From the NCBI GenBank assembly GCA_041501225.1, contig JBGQNR010000002.1, forward strand, positions 1 to 64,000: a stretch of 64,000 bases of DNA. Reading direction: 5' to 3'. The translations under genes and the position numbers were made by a program. The first letter of the stretch is position 1. Every line of letters begins with the position of its first letter. The notes under the pieces are model-generated. The model was not told the origin of the DNA, searched no databases, and worked only from the letters and a program-made list of their open reading frames with translations. Below are positions 50,804 through 59,445 of the stretch, piece after piece. This DNA comes from JAFNAG01 sp041501225. GTDB lineage: Bacteria > Acidobacteriota > UBA6911.

Positions 50804-52251
50804 ACGAGGCCCTCCTCATCATTTTTTCGGTAATCCTGTTTTCCTCCATCCTCGGAATTTTCGCCGGCAGGCGCAGAAAGATGGACCTGGAAATGTGGGC
50901 GGTGGGCGGCCGGCGCTTTGGCGTTGTCCTGATCTGGCTGCTGAATGCCGGGGAGATCTACACCACTTTTACATTTCTGGGCGCGAGCGGATGGGCCTAC
51001 TCCAAGGGAGCGCCGGCATTCTACATTCTCATCTACGGAACTCTCGCCTACACAATTTCCTTCTTCATTCTGCCGGTCATCTGGAGGCTCGGTAAGAAAT
51101 ACAGCCTGCACACCCAGCCCGACTATTTCATTCATCGTTACCACAACCGCTATCTTGGTGTTTTTGTCGCAATTGTCGGTGTGATCTTCATCATTCCTTA
51201 CCTGCAATTGCAGCTGAAAGGGCTGGGGCTGATCGTCACCGAAGCCAGCAACAAGACCATCGGATTTAACACGGCCATTCTCATCTCCTTCTGCCTGACC
51301 TCCATATTCGTCTTCACCAGCGGAATCCGGGGCAGCGCCTGGGTTTCCGTCATCAAGGACATCATGATGATCCTGGCGGTCGGAATCGTAGGGTTTGGCG
51401 TGCCCTACATGTACTTCGGCGGCATCGGCAACATGTTTCGTGCCCTGATCGCTCAGCATCCGAATCACCTGACGTTCCCCGGCGCCACCCCCAACATGGA
51501 TGCGCTTTGGGTGATGTCGACGGTGCTGCTCACCGGCGCCGGTTTCTATATGTGGCCGACTATTTTTGCCACTGCTTTTTCCGCGAAGAGCGCGGAAACC
51601 ATCAAACGCAACGCTATCATCATGCCGCTCTACCAACTGCCGATTCTATTGGTCCTCCTGGTGGGTTTCACCGCGCTGTTGGTGATTCCCGGGCTGAAAG
51701 ATGGCGACTTCGCCTTTCTGTCCCTGGTGAATAAAACCTATGCCCCGTGGCTAATGGGATTCGTTGGCGCGGCGGGCGCGGTGACGGCCATGGTGCCGGC
51801 TTCGATTCTGGTTTTGTTCGCCTCCATGCTGATTGCGAAGAATGTCTATCAGACCGGACTGAATCCTCGTGCCAGCGAGGAATCCGTAGTCCGGTTGTCC
51901 CGTTTTATGGTGATCGTGATCATGGGCGCGGGATTATTCTTCGCCATCCGGCTTCCGAATGCGCTGGTGGACCTGCTGTTAATCGGCTACAACGGCGTGT
52001 CGCAATTCTGCCCGGGCGTTCTGCTGGGGCTGTTCTGGAAGAGGATCCATGCCGCTGCGGTGTTTTCAGGCATGATCACGGGATTGTCCCTGGTGCTCGT
52101 GCTGGTGCTCGGCAAACATGATCCCTTTATGGGCCTGAACGCGGGCTTTGTCGCCTTGCTGGCAAATTTCGCAGTCGCCATTCTGGTCAGCTGGCTAATG
52201 CCGTCCGCGCAGAACAGCGCCAGGTTGAGATCGGAGCAGAAGCATGCTTGA
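50800..52251 (+). CDS. Sodium:solute symporter family transporter
   Basis: 483 residues, all membrane, with about 13 helices and SSS-family signatures: FTFLGASGWAYSKGAPAFY, the FVFTSGIRGSAWVSVIKDIMM segment and SAKSAETIKRN. It uses a sodium gradient to import an organic solute. The clustering with an M20 amidohydrolase suggests the solute is an N-acyl amino acid or a related amide. It overlaps the next gene by eight bases. Confidence 0.92.
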   Translation: MNEALLIIFSVILFSSILGIFAGRRRKMDLEMWAVGGRRFGVVLIWLLNAGEIYTTFTFLGASGWAYSKGAPAFYILIYGTLAYTISFFILPVIWRLGKKYSLHTQPDYFIHRYHNRYLGVFVAIVGVIFIIPYLQLQLKGLGLIVTEASNKTIGFNTAILISFCLTSIFVFTSGIRGSAWVSVIKDIMMILAVGIVGFGVPYMYFGGIGNMFRALIAQHPNHLTFPGATPNMDALWVMSTVLLTGAGFYMWPTIFATAFSAKSAETIKRNAIIMPLYQLPILLVLLVGFTALLVIPGLKDGDFAFLSLVNKTYAPWLMGFVGAAGAVTAMVPASILVLFASMLIAKNVYQTGLNPRASEESVVRLSRFMVIVIMGAGLFFAIRLPNALVDLLLIGYNGVSQFCPGVLLGLFWKRIHAAAVFSGMITGLSLVLVLVLGKHDPFMGLNAGFVALLANFAVAILVSWLMPSAQNSARLRSEQKHA

Positions 52252-53416
52252 AAATTTGAAGGCGGATGTCGCTGCACTGAGTCATCAGCTTATCGAGTGG
52301 CGGCGTGATTTTCATCGCCACCCGGAGGTGGCTTATCAGGAGCAACGGACTTCGGCGATGATCCGGCAGTTTCTCGAGGAATCGGGAATACCAGTTCGTT
52401 CCGTCGCCGGCACGGGATTGGTAGGGCATCTGCAAGGGAAGACCGGGGGACGGACAATTGCGCTGCGTGCCGATATCGACGCGCTGCCGCTGTCGGAGGA
52501 AGGGAAGGATGAGTACGCGTCGCTCAATCCCGGCGCCTGCCATGCCTGTGGGCACGACGGCCATATGGCTATTTTGATGGCCACCGCCCGGTTGCTGGCT
52601 CAACGAAAAAGCGACTTTTGCGGCCGAGTGGTTTTGCTGTTTCAACCCTCAGAAGAACGAATCCCGGGCGGCGCCAAGCCCATGATCGACCAAGGTGCGC
52701 TGGATGGCGTCGATGCGGTGTTCGGGCTGCATCTGTGGCAAATGATGCCGACCGGGACGGTAGGATGTGTGCGGGGAGCGATGATGGCGGCCTCCGACGA
52801 ATTCAGCATTAAACTGACCGGCAAAGGCGGCCACTGCTCCATGCCCCACCTTTCAATTGATCCGATCACGGCCGCGGGAAATCTGATTGTAAACCTCAAC
52901 AGTATTGTGAGCCGGAATGTGGATCCTCTGCGGTCAGCCGTGCTCTCGCTCGGAACCGTCCACGGTGGAGTTATTCATAACATTATTCCCAATGAGGTGA
53001 TGCTCACCGGTACCGTGCGCACTTTTGATCGGCAGCTACGCGACCTGATGGAGAGGAGAATGCAGGAAGTCGTGGCCGGGACAAGCAGTGCCTGCGGAAC
53101 TCAGGGTGAACTGCAATACGTGCGCGGCTATCCCGCTTTGATCAACGATGCAGGTATGGCCGATTTGGTCCGGGCCGTCGCCCGCCGCACTCTGGGAGAG
53201 AGCAAAGTGCTGGAAATCGACCCGGTCATGGGAGGAGAAGATTTTGCTTACTACCTGCAGAAGGTTCCGGGCGCGTTCCTGTTCTTCGGTATGGGTGACG
53301 GCACCGTGTTCCCGCATCATCACCCGCGTTTCGACATTGACGAAAAAGCCTTGCCGCCGGCCGCGCTTCTGATGACCGCTCTGGCCCTGGAATACCTGGG
53401 CAAGACAAATCCATAA
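52244..53416 (+). CDS. M20-family amidohydrolase (N-acyl amino acid/hippurate type)
   Basis: 390 residues. The di-metal site is visible: CHACGHDGHMAIL (His, Asp region), FQPSEER, GLHLWQMMPTG, GGHCSMPH and the final MGGEDFAYYL. The dimerisation domain lies in between. M20 enzymes of this group remove acyl groups from amino acids in the cytoplasm. Coupled to the symporter upstream by an 8-base overlap, so import and hydrolysis are made together. Confidence 0.93.
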   Translation: MLENLKADVAALSHQLIEWRRDFHRHPEVAYQEQRTSAMIRQFLEESGIPVRSVAGTGLVGHLQGKTGGRTIALRADIDALPLSEEGKDEYASLNPGACHACGHDGHMAILMATARLLAQRKSDFCGRVVLLFQPSEERIPGGAKPMIDQGALDGVDAVFGLHLWQMMPTGTVGCVRGAMMAASDEFSIKLTGKGGHCSMPHLSIDPITAAGNLIVNLNSIVSRNVDPLRSAVLSLGTVHGGVIHNIIPNEVMLTGTVRTFDRQLRDLMERRMQEVVAGTSSACGTQGELQYVRGYPALINDAGMADLVRAVARRTLGESKVLEIDPVMGGEDFAYYLQKVPGAFLFFGMGDGTVFPHHHPRFDIDEKALPPAALLMTALALEYLGKTNP

Positions 53417-53560
53417 GGCCGCTGCATGGACCCTGGGGATCGGATAAGTGCCGGAGCACCCAAAAGCGAGCCAGGAAGGACACAAAGAACCATTCTGCTC
53501 CGTGTCTCTCGTGGCTAAAGTTATTTCGCTCTCTGGTACTGACAGAGACCGGTAAACAAG

Positions 53561-54913
53561 TCAGCTCGACTCTCCCTTGGCGAGTCCGAGCGCACGGATG
53601 CGCTTGTGCAAGCGGGTACGTTCGATTCCCAGCGCACGGGCGGCCGCGGATACATTCCCGCCTGCGTCCTCCAGCGCCTGGCGAATGAGCTCGCGTTCGG
53701 CTTGAGCCCGCGTCTCCTCGAGGCTCGAGGGCAGGCTATTATCCTGCGGAAGGCGGATCTCCAATGGAATGGACTCTGCTGTGATCGTATCCGACACCGA
53801 TAAAATGGCAATGCGTTCGATGACGTTGCGCAATTCACGGACATTGCCGGGCCAGCGGTAGCCGCGCAGCGCTGCAAACACATCGTCTTCGATGACCTTG
53901 GGTTTGAAATTATTGCGCCGGCAAAACTCCTCCAGAAAATATTCCGCCAGCGGTCGAATATCCTCGGGGCGCTCGCGCAGCGGCGGCACCCGGATGGGCA
54001 CCACGCTGAGGCGGTAATACAGATCTTCTCTGAACTTCTTTTGTGACACCAGGGCTGCCAAATCTCGGTTGGTGGCGGAGATGATACGGACCGAAACATG
54101 CAGTGTTTCCTCGCCCCCGACATGCTGAAACTCGCCTTCCTGAAGGACGCGCAGCAGTTTAGCCTGGGAAGCCTCGTGCAGGTCGCTGACTTCGTCCAGG
54201 AATATCGTGCCTCCATCGGCCAGTTCGAACTTGCCGCGCCGGCAGGATGTCGCTCCGGTGAATGCCCCTTTTTCATGGCCGAACAGCTCGCTCTCCAACA
54301 ACTCCACCGGAATGGCGGCGCAATTGACCTTGATGAAAGGACCGGAAGCGAAAGGGCTCTGCCGATGCAGATGCGCGGCGATGAGTTCCTTGCCTGTACC
54401 CGACTCACCAAATAACAGCACCCGTGCGTCGGAGCGACCCACCTGTCCGGCTTGTTCCACTACGCGCAGAAAAATGGGACTGGTCCCGATCATGCGGGGC
54501 GTCTCTCCCACAAGTTCGCGCAGCCGGGCGTTCTCCTGCTGCAGCGATGCTTGTTCCAGGGCATTTTTCAGCACCAGCAGCAGGCGGTCCCGACTCAGCG
54601 GTTTTTCCAGGAAATCGAAGGCACCAGCCCGGGTGGCTGCCACCGCGTCGGCAATCGTGCCGTGACCTGAGATCATGATGACAGGGGCCTGATTGTCCAT
54701 CCGGCGCAGAACGTGCAGCAGGTCAATACCGTTGCCGTCCGGCAGGCGAACATCGAGGAGATAGGCATCAGCGCGGCCGCGCGGCAGCTGCCTCTGGAAT
54801 TCCTCGACTGAACGGCAGATGACTACGCCATAGCCGGCCCCCTCGAGCACCAGCCGCAATGAGTTGCCAACATTGACTTCGTCGTCGACGATCAGAATCC
54901 TTTTCGCAGCCAT
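53561..54913 (-). CDS. Sigma-54-dependent response regulator (NtrX/NtrC type)
   Basis: 450 residues from ATG 54913. Receiver domain at the start (RILIVDDEVNVG, phosphoacceptor aspartate in LLDVRLPDGNG, then EKPLSRDR). AAA+ domain with GESGTGKELIA (Walker A), GAFTGATSC (the sigma-54 contact loop, intact) and FLDEVSD. A Fis-type helix-turn-helix ends it (AARALGIERTRLHKR). It should activate sigma-54 promoters when phosphorylated by the kinase at 55231. The two genes are separated by 317 bases that contain a dispersed repeat, which is unusual for this pair. Confidence 0.95.
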   Translation of the reverse strand: MAAKRILIVDDEVNVGNSLRLVLEGAGYGVVICRSVEEFQRQLPRGRADAYLLDVRLPDGNGIDLLHVLRRMDNQAPVIMISGHGTIADAVAATRAGAFDFLEKPLSRDRLLLVLKNALEQASLQQENARLRELVGETPRMIGTSPIFLRVVEQAGQVGRSDARVLLFGESGTGKELIAAHLHRQSPFASGPFIKVNCAAIPVELLESELFGHEKGAFTGATSCRRGKFELADGGTIFLDEVSDLHEASQAKLLRVLQEGEFQHVGGEETLHVSVRIISATNRDLAALVSQKKFREDLYYRLSVVPIRVPPLRERPEDIRPLAEYFLEEFCRRNNFKPKVIEDDVFAALRGYRWPGNVRELRNVIERIAILSVSDTITAESIPLEIRLPQDNSLPSSLEETRAQAERELIRQALEDAGGNVSAAARALGIERTRLHKRIRALGLAKGESS

Positions 54914-55021
54914 GTTTTCGTTCTCTTGATTTTTCGTGACCCAAAGCACTTGCGCCTATAGCGCCGCACTATCTGCTCCAATACTTGAATAGTGCTCAAA
55001 TATTCCAGATTCCTTCCGAGC

Positions 55022-55132
55022 ACCTGCCCCGGCAGGGGCAGTCAGAAAGTAGCCGGGGGCAAGCCGCGAAGCGGCGCCGCCCCCGGCTCGTTATGCGATG
55101 GCCAGGAGCCCTGAAGGGGAGAAAGAAAATCA
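55022..55132 (+). repeat. Dispersed intergenic repeat, copy D
   Basis: CCTGCCCCGGCAGGGGC, then the compound hairpin (CGGGGGC with inner GCCGC-GAA-GCGGC and GCCCCCG), a 17-base variable spacer, then GGAGCCCTGAAGGGGAGAAA and GAAAATCAT. Same order as copy B2 at 13038-13148. It lies between the histidine kinase and response regulator genes. Confidence 0.8.
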
Positions 55133-55230
55133 TAACAATCTCTTGCGCATGGAAGGCTTGGATCAGCCTTCATTCACTCCTGATTTGAGCGCCATTCCTG
55201 CAATCCTCGATAATTCGAAGACACGATACT

Positions 55231-56619
55231 TCACGAAGGCGGCGCGCGTAGCAGCAGGCGGAAACCAGCGCCGCCCAATCGGCCTTCGATGGAAAGCAAA
55301 TCGCCTCCAGCCAGCAGGGCATTCTTGCGCGAGATCGATAGGCCCAATCCCATGCCATGCTTTTTGAAAGAAATGGAAGGTTCGAAGAGTGTGCTGCGCG
55401 CTTCGGCACTCAGCCCCGGACCCGAGTCGTGCACTTCCACCAAAACCTTCCCCTCGGGGGCTTCGCTGATAGCCAGCACCTTTCCCCCCGCTCCTGCAGC
55501 TTCGGCAGCATTCTCCAACAGATTCGTGAGGATTCCCTTGACCTGGTCCGGATCCGCCCACGCGGGAGTGAGACCGGGTTTTGCCTGGATCGCGTAAACG
55601 ACCTCCGGGTGCGCCACCGACAGGAATTGGACGCGCTCCTCCAGAAGGGCGTTCATATCGAGGGCAATTGGATTTGCCGGAGGCTCGGTGGCGAACTCTG
55701 AGAAAGCGCGCACACGCCGCTCCAGGCTTTCCACTTCCTCCACCACGACCTGGGCTGCCTGTTCCAGGAATCGCCGATCGGCCGCCGGCTGCCTTGCCAG
55801 GATCTCCTCCACGGTGAGCCGGATGGGAGTGAGGGAGTTTTTCAGCTCATGTGCCATCTTGCGCGCCAGCGTCTGCCAGCTGGCGACCTGGGTCAAATAG
55901 ATGAGACGGTCGCGGCTCTGCTGGAGGTGATCCGCCGTGTGATTGAACGCCTGGATTGCGCGGCCAATTTCATCTTCCTGCCCCGCGTGAAGACGGGTTT
56001 CAAACTTGCCTGAAGCAAGTTGAAAGAGACCGGCGGTCAGATCCTGGATTGGACTGCTGATGCGGTTGGCAAAATAGATGACACTCACCAACGACAAGAT
56101 CCAGATGATGGCGCTCAACAGGAGCAACGGGTACGTCAATCCCCGGTGCAGATCACGCCCGCCGAGGCTTGCCACCTTGTCGCGCGCCTGACTGTACTGC
56201 CGGGCCACCTCTTGCATGCGAACGCCGTTCAGGCTTTTCGAATACAGCCATACATCCTCCCCATGGCGCACGAGGTAGTTCAAACGGTCGCCCTCCGGCT
56301 CCGAAAGCGTAAATCGTTCTGGATCCGGGCTCTCCCAGAAGTGCCTCAATGCCTCCGGCCAGTTCGCTCGCGTGCCGGCGGCAAATCGCTCTGGTTCCAG
56401 CCGGCCCGCCTCCGCCTCCACCTTGAGACCTTCACGAGCCTGCCGATAATACTCGCGCGCGATGTTTTCCAGAGTTTTGGAGGCACGGTCCAGTTCATCC
56501 GTCGTCATGAAGCCGAGGCTCTGCTCCAGCAACGCCGTGCCGATCCAGAGAATGACTGCCAGCGGCACCAGAGTTGCCGCTAGAAATATCAGGATGAGTT
56601 TGTGCCGAAGACGATTCAC
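55231..56619 (-). CDS. NtrY-like sensor histidine kinase
   Basis: 462 residues. First helix LILIFLAATLVPLAVILWIG, a periplasmic region of about 130 residues with no recognised sensor fold, second helix YPLLLLSAIIWILSLVSVIYF, HAMP linker, HisKA domain with the phosphohistidine in MAHELKNSLTPI, and HATPase with LLENAAEAAGA, HDSGPGLS and GMGLGLSISRKNA. All the kinase boxes are present. The HELKNSLTPI box is the NtrB/NtrY type and fits a sigma-54 partner. It follows the DUF4390 gene by 28 bases. Confidence 0.94.
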   Translation of the reverse strand: MNRLRHKLILIFLAATLVPLAVILWIGTALLEQSLGFMTTDELDRASKTLENIAREYYRQAREGLKVEAEAGRLEPERFAAGTRANWPEALRHFWESPDPERFTLSEPEGDRLNYLVRHGEDVWLYSKSLNGVRMQEVARQYSQARDKVASLGGRDLHRGLTYPLLLLSAIIWILSLVSVIYFANRISSPIQDLTAGLFQLASGKFETRLHAGQEDEIGRAIQAFNHTADHLQQSRDRLIYLTQVASWQTLARKMAHELKNSLTPIRLTVEEILARQPAADRRFLEQAAQVVVEEVESLERRVRAFSEFATEPPANPIALDMNALLEERVQFLSVAHPEVVYAIQAKPGLTPAWADPDQVKGILTNLLENAAEAAGAGGKVLAISEAPEGKVLVEVHDSGPGLSAEARSTLFEPSISFKKHGMGLGLSISRKNALLAGGDLLSIEGRLGGAGFRLLLRAPPS

Positions 56620-56647
56620 GCTATATCCTGCAACGATCGAATCCGTC

Positions 56648-57265
56648 TCATGTGCCTGGTGCGCGAAGTGTGCGCCGGCCGCCAGTTGCGTTCTGCTTCA
56701 TGTCCATTAGCCGCAAGGGTCCAGAGAGCGCCTCCCAGTGGGGCGGCTCCTCCCGCTTTTTGCGACTGAAAACGTCGATCAAGCCTGCCAGCGTCAAACC
56801 GGAACTACTCTCGCCGCTTGCGCTCTCGCTGTCCACATAGGAGCACTCCAGCTTAACCGTGAAGGATTTTTCCGGGCTGAGCGCCGGCAAAGGCAACTGC
56901 AAGCTGTCCAGGCACCAGGATTCCGCGGCGGCAGCGGTCAAATGGGACGCCGAGCGCCCCGGAAATCCCGCCTGGACGACGGAAAATTTTTCTTCCCACA
57001 GATCATAACTCAAAATGAAACGCTCCTGCTGCCTGACGATGGCCGAGCTTCCTGCGGTGAGGGTCAACGCCAAGGTATAGGTCACAGAAGCACCGTTGTT
57101 CAGCCGCTCAAGCGGCTTGCCTTCGAGAAAGTGGAGCTGAGGGGCAGCTACGCGCAGCTGATTGCCCCGGTGCTCCACCGTCAGGGAAGGGGATTGAGCC
57201 AGCATCTGAAGACAAGCGAAGCCCGCGAAACACGTCAGTAGGATGCAGTATCGGTAGGATCTCAT
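56648..57265 (-). CDS. DUF4390 domain protein
   Basis: 205 residues with a leader (CILLTCFAGFACLQMLAQ). The domain is beta-rich, with GASVTYTLALTL, a conserved ERFILSYDLWEEKFSV and LDSLQLPLPALSPEKSFTVKLEC, matching DUF4390, a periplasmic family that is often encoded next to NtrY-like kinases. It may be part of the signal seen by the kinase. Spacing to the barrel gene upstream is 8 bases. Confidence 0.85.
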   Translation of the reverse strand: MRSYRYCILLTCFAGFACLQMLAQSPSLTVEHRGNQLRVAAPQLHFLEGKPLERLNNGASVTYTLALTLTAGSSAIVRQQERFILSYDLWEEKFSVVQAGFPGRSASHLTAAAAESWCLDSLQLPLPALSPEKSFTVKLECSYVDSESASGESSSGLTLAGLIDVFSRKKREEPPHWEALSGPLRLMDMKQNATGGRRTLRAPGT

Positions 57266-57273
57266 GTCGCCCC

Positions 57274-58527
57274 CTAATACCTGAATCCCAGCATGAACAC
57301 CGGGGTCACGTCATGAAGTCTTACCGGAAAGGCCAGGGATGCGAAAAAACCATCTTTGGAAGCCCAGCCAAAGCCCAGTCCGTGTCTCACGCGGGCGGTT
57401 TGTCCTTGATCCCAAACCGCGCCTACGTCATAGAAGATCTCAAAGGGACGGTAACGATATTCCAACGATCCATGTGCGACGCGCGCTCCCCCAAGCGGCG
57501 CCACATCAAACTTGTTCCATCCCCGCAGCGTGAAGCTGTTTCCCAAGGAGAAACGCTCGAACAGAGGAGCAGTCCCCGTAATCAGACCTCCCTGGAAATG
57601 AGCGTCGAAGGAGTTCTTGCGCTTGGAGATCCGATACTCGGCAGTCAGGAAGTGACGGGTGTAAACAAAGTCGCTGTCAAGTACCCGCGTGGCCGTCCGC
57701 AAGCCATAGCCGGCGCTGAAATCCTGCCGGAGGCCATTCCGGCTTTGGATCCGGTGACGGTACTGAATGTCGGCGGTTCCCGCATAAGCCGTCTTCGTCC
57801 GGGTCACCGGATATTGCAGCTGAAATTGCTGGAAGCTCGTGCCCACACTCAGCTTCAAGTCCCGATGAGGAATCAGCGACAGGGAAGGTGAGAAATCCTG
57901 GCGCCAGCGGTAGATGCCGGGAACATCGCGCGCCTGCGCCAAGGCTACCTGGGTGGCATTGTTGAAGGTCTGGTGGTAGCCATTGAAATCGAGCCGCAGT
58001 TGCACCACATCGGTCCCCACCTTTCTGTTTTCATACCGCAGTCGGAACCCGGCATTGCGCTCCAGAAGCTCGTCGGAACTGTCAACAAGCCCGAAGGTGA
58101 AAACGCTGTGATGGACGGTGATGGGGACTTCGATGGCGCCGCTGAATCCCTCCTTGGAATGGTACACGACGGGCGGCACGGGAAATTCGAACCGTTTATA
58201 GCGGATCTGCTCGGTCTCGAAGATCACTTTGACATGGTCCGGTTTGTCTCCGCGCTTCACTTTGACCGTAACCGAATAGTCCCGCAATTCCTTCCTCAGC
58301 TTTTTGGCCAGCTCGTCGGCAGCCTGCTCGTTGTACTTCTCTCCCACCAGCTTCTGCATCTCGTCGCGCAAGGTCTTGCTGACCTTGGCATCAGAGATCC
58401 CGGACAGCGAGACGCTTTCCACGTCGAAACGCGAATTGACGTTGGCGTCCGGCTTCTGATTGGCAGCCTGGATCCAGGTGGGCCAAAACAACATCAAAAG
58501 TAAGGGCAGTAAGGTTTTGTTTTTCAT
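57274..58527 (-). CDS. Omp85/BamA-like outer-membrane barrel protein
   Basis: 417 residues from ATG 58527 (MKNKTLLPLLLMLFWPTW, a signal peptide); the open frame beyond it has no barrel or leader features. One POTRA-like domain (VESVSLSGISDAKV, KLRKELRDYSVTVKVKRG) is followed by a barrel of alternating strands; LGNSFTLRGWNKF is the conserved L-R-G-(F/W) element of the lid loop, and the protein ends with FMLGFRY, a C-terminal aromatic as needed for outer-membrane insertion. It is much smaller than BamA (about 800 residues), so it is more like TamA or FhaC-type transporters. First gene of the DUF4390/kinase operon. Confidence 0.85.
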   Translation of the reverse strand: MKNKTLLPLLLMLFWPTWIQAANQKPDANVNSRFDVESVSLSGISDAKVSKTLRDEMQKLVGEKYNEQAADELAKKLRKELRDYSVTVKVKRGDKPDHVKVIFETEQIRYKRFEFPVPPVVYHSKEGFSGAIEVPITVHHSVFTFGLVDSSDELLERNAGFRLRYENRKVGTDVVQLRLDFNGYHQTFNNATQVALAQARDVPGIYRWRQDFSPSLSLIPHRDLKLSVGTSFQQFQLQYPVTRTKTAYAGTADIQYRHRIQSRNGLRQDFSAGYGLRTATRVLDSDFVYTRHFLTAEYRISKRKNSFDAHFQGGLITGTAPLFERFSLGNSFTLRGWNKFDVAPLGGARVAHGSLEYRYRPFEIFYDVGAVWDQGQTARVRHGLGFGWASKDGFFASLAFPVRLHDVTPVFMLGFRY

Positions 58528-58754
58528 GCCCGCCTGGATTGCAAGAGGAAGACCAGATCGCAAGCCATTCAATTTAAACGAGATAATCTTTGGCACGCCG
58601 TGATCGGGCATCACAGGTGTGCCACCGTTGCCACAGGCGCTCCTGACATACATTACATGATCGCCTGCCATTTGTAACGCGGGTCTGCCGGCAGAAGCAA
58701 CCTGGAAATGAATCGGAAATGCCATGAATCCAATTGACTCTGCGGGCAGATTCT

Positions 58755-58779
58755 GTTAGTTAACTATCCGGTTAGTTAA
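58755..58779. promoter_or_regulatory. TetR-type operator abutting the regulator start codon
   Basis: Two copies of GTTAGTTAA (58755-58763 and 58771-58779), with inverted arms TTAACTA (58760-58766) and TAGTTAA (58773-58779) around a six-base spacer. This matches the short palindromes bound by TetR dimers. It ends right at the ATG, so there is no room for a ribosome site; transcript start at or near the ATG is likely. Confidence 0.55.
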
Positions 58780-59445
58780 ATGCGAAAAGGAACGCCAGCG
58801 AAATCTCTGCATGAAGCCCGGCAACGCAACAGTGCCGAGACCCGGGCCGCGATTCTGGAAGCGGCGGGCGGGATCTTTGCGGAGGTCGGGCTGGCGGGAG
58901 CGCGCATTGATGCCATCGCCGCCGCGGCGGGCGTCAACAAGGCGATGCTATACTACTATTTTAAAAGCAAGGATGGTCTGTACCGCGCCGTGCTGGAAAG
59001 AAACGTCGAGGAGTTTCATCGGCTCGGGGATGAGGTGCTGTCCAGTGAGGGATCGGCCGGATCGATCGTGCTCCGGTACGTCAGCAATCATTTCAGCTTT
59101 ATCGGCGCGCGCCCATACTATGCACGACTGTTTCAGCGCCTGATCATGGCCGGGGACCGGAGCGTGGAGCGCATCGTCAAGAAGCACTTTGTGCCGCTTT
59201 CCAGGAAGTTGATCGAGCTGATTGAGCGCGGAGTGCGGTCCGGCGAGTTCCGCCCGCTGGATGCGCGTCACACGGCGATTTCGCTGGTGGCGCTCACGGT
59301 GTTTTATTTCAATGCCGCGCCCATGGTCCGGAGGATAGGGAACATTGACGTGTTTGATCCCATGGAACAGGCTCGCAGAAAAGAGGAAGTTCTCAAATTC
59401 ATCCGCTTCGCACTTTTCAGGAATCCGGAGGCCGTGGAACCATGA
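58780..59445 (+). CDS. TetR-family transcriptional regulator
   Basis: 221 residues. The N-terminal helix-turn-helix is clear: TRAAILEAAGGIFAEVG, ARIDAIAAAAGVNKAML, YYYFKSKDGLYRAVL. The C-terminal ligand domain resembles the TetR_C_33/AcrR-type group. It is the first gene of a drug or solute exporter operon and overlaps the next gene by four bases (ATGA), so it probably represses its own operon through the palindrome at 58755-58779. Confidence 0.94.
   Translation: MRKGTPAKSLHEARQRNSAETRAAILEAAGGIFAEVGLAGARIDAIAAAAGVNKAMLYYYFKSKDGLYRAVLERNVEEFHRLGDEVLSSEGSAGSIVLRYVSNHFSFIGARPYYARLFQRLIMAGDRSVERIVKKHFVPLSRKLIELIERGVRSGEFRPLDARHTAISLVALTVFYFNAAPMVRRIGNIDVFDPMEQARRKEEVLKFIRFALFRNPEAVEP

Noticed and set aside
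53620..53640. Possible tRNA T-arm (GTTCGATTCC)
   Set aside because: Falls inside the Fis-like helix of the response regulator; no acceptor or anticodon stems around it.
58608..58624. Sigma-54-like -24/-12 element (TGGCAC then TGC) upstream of the barrel operon on the minus strand
   Set aside because: The spacing between the GG and GC dinucleotides is two bases too long for a sigma-54 promoter.
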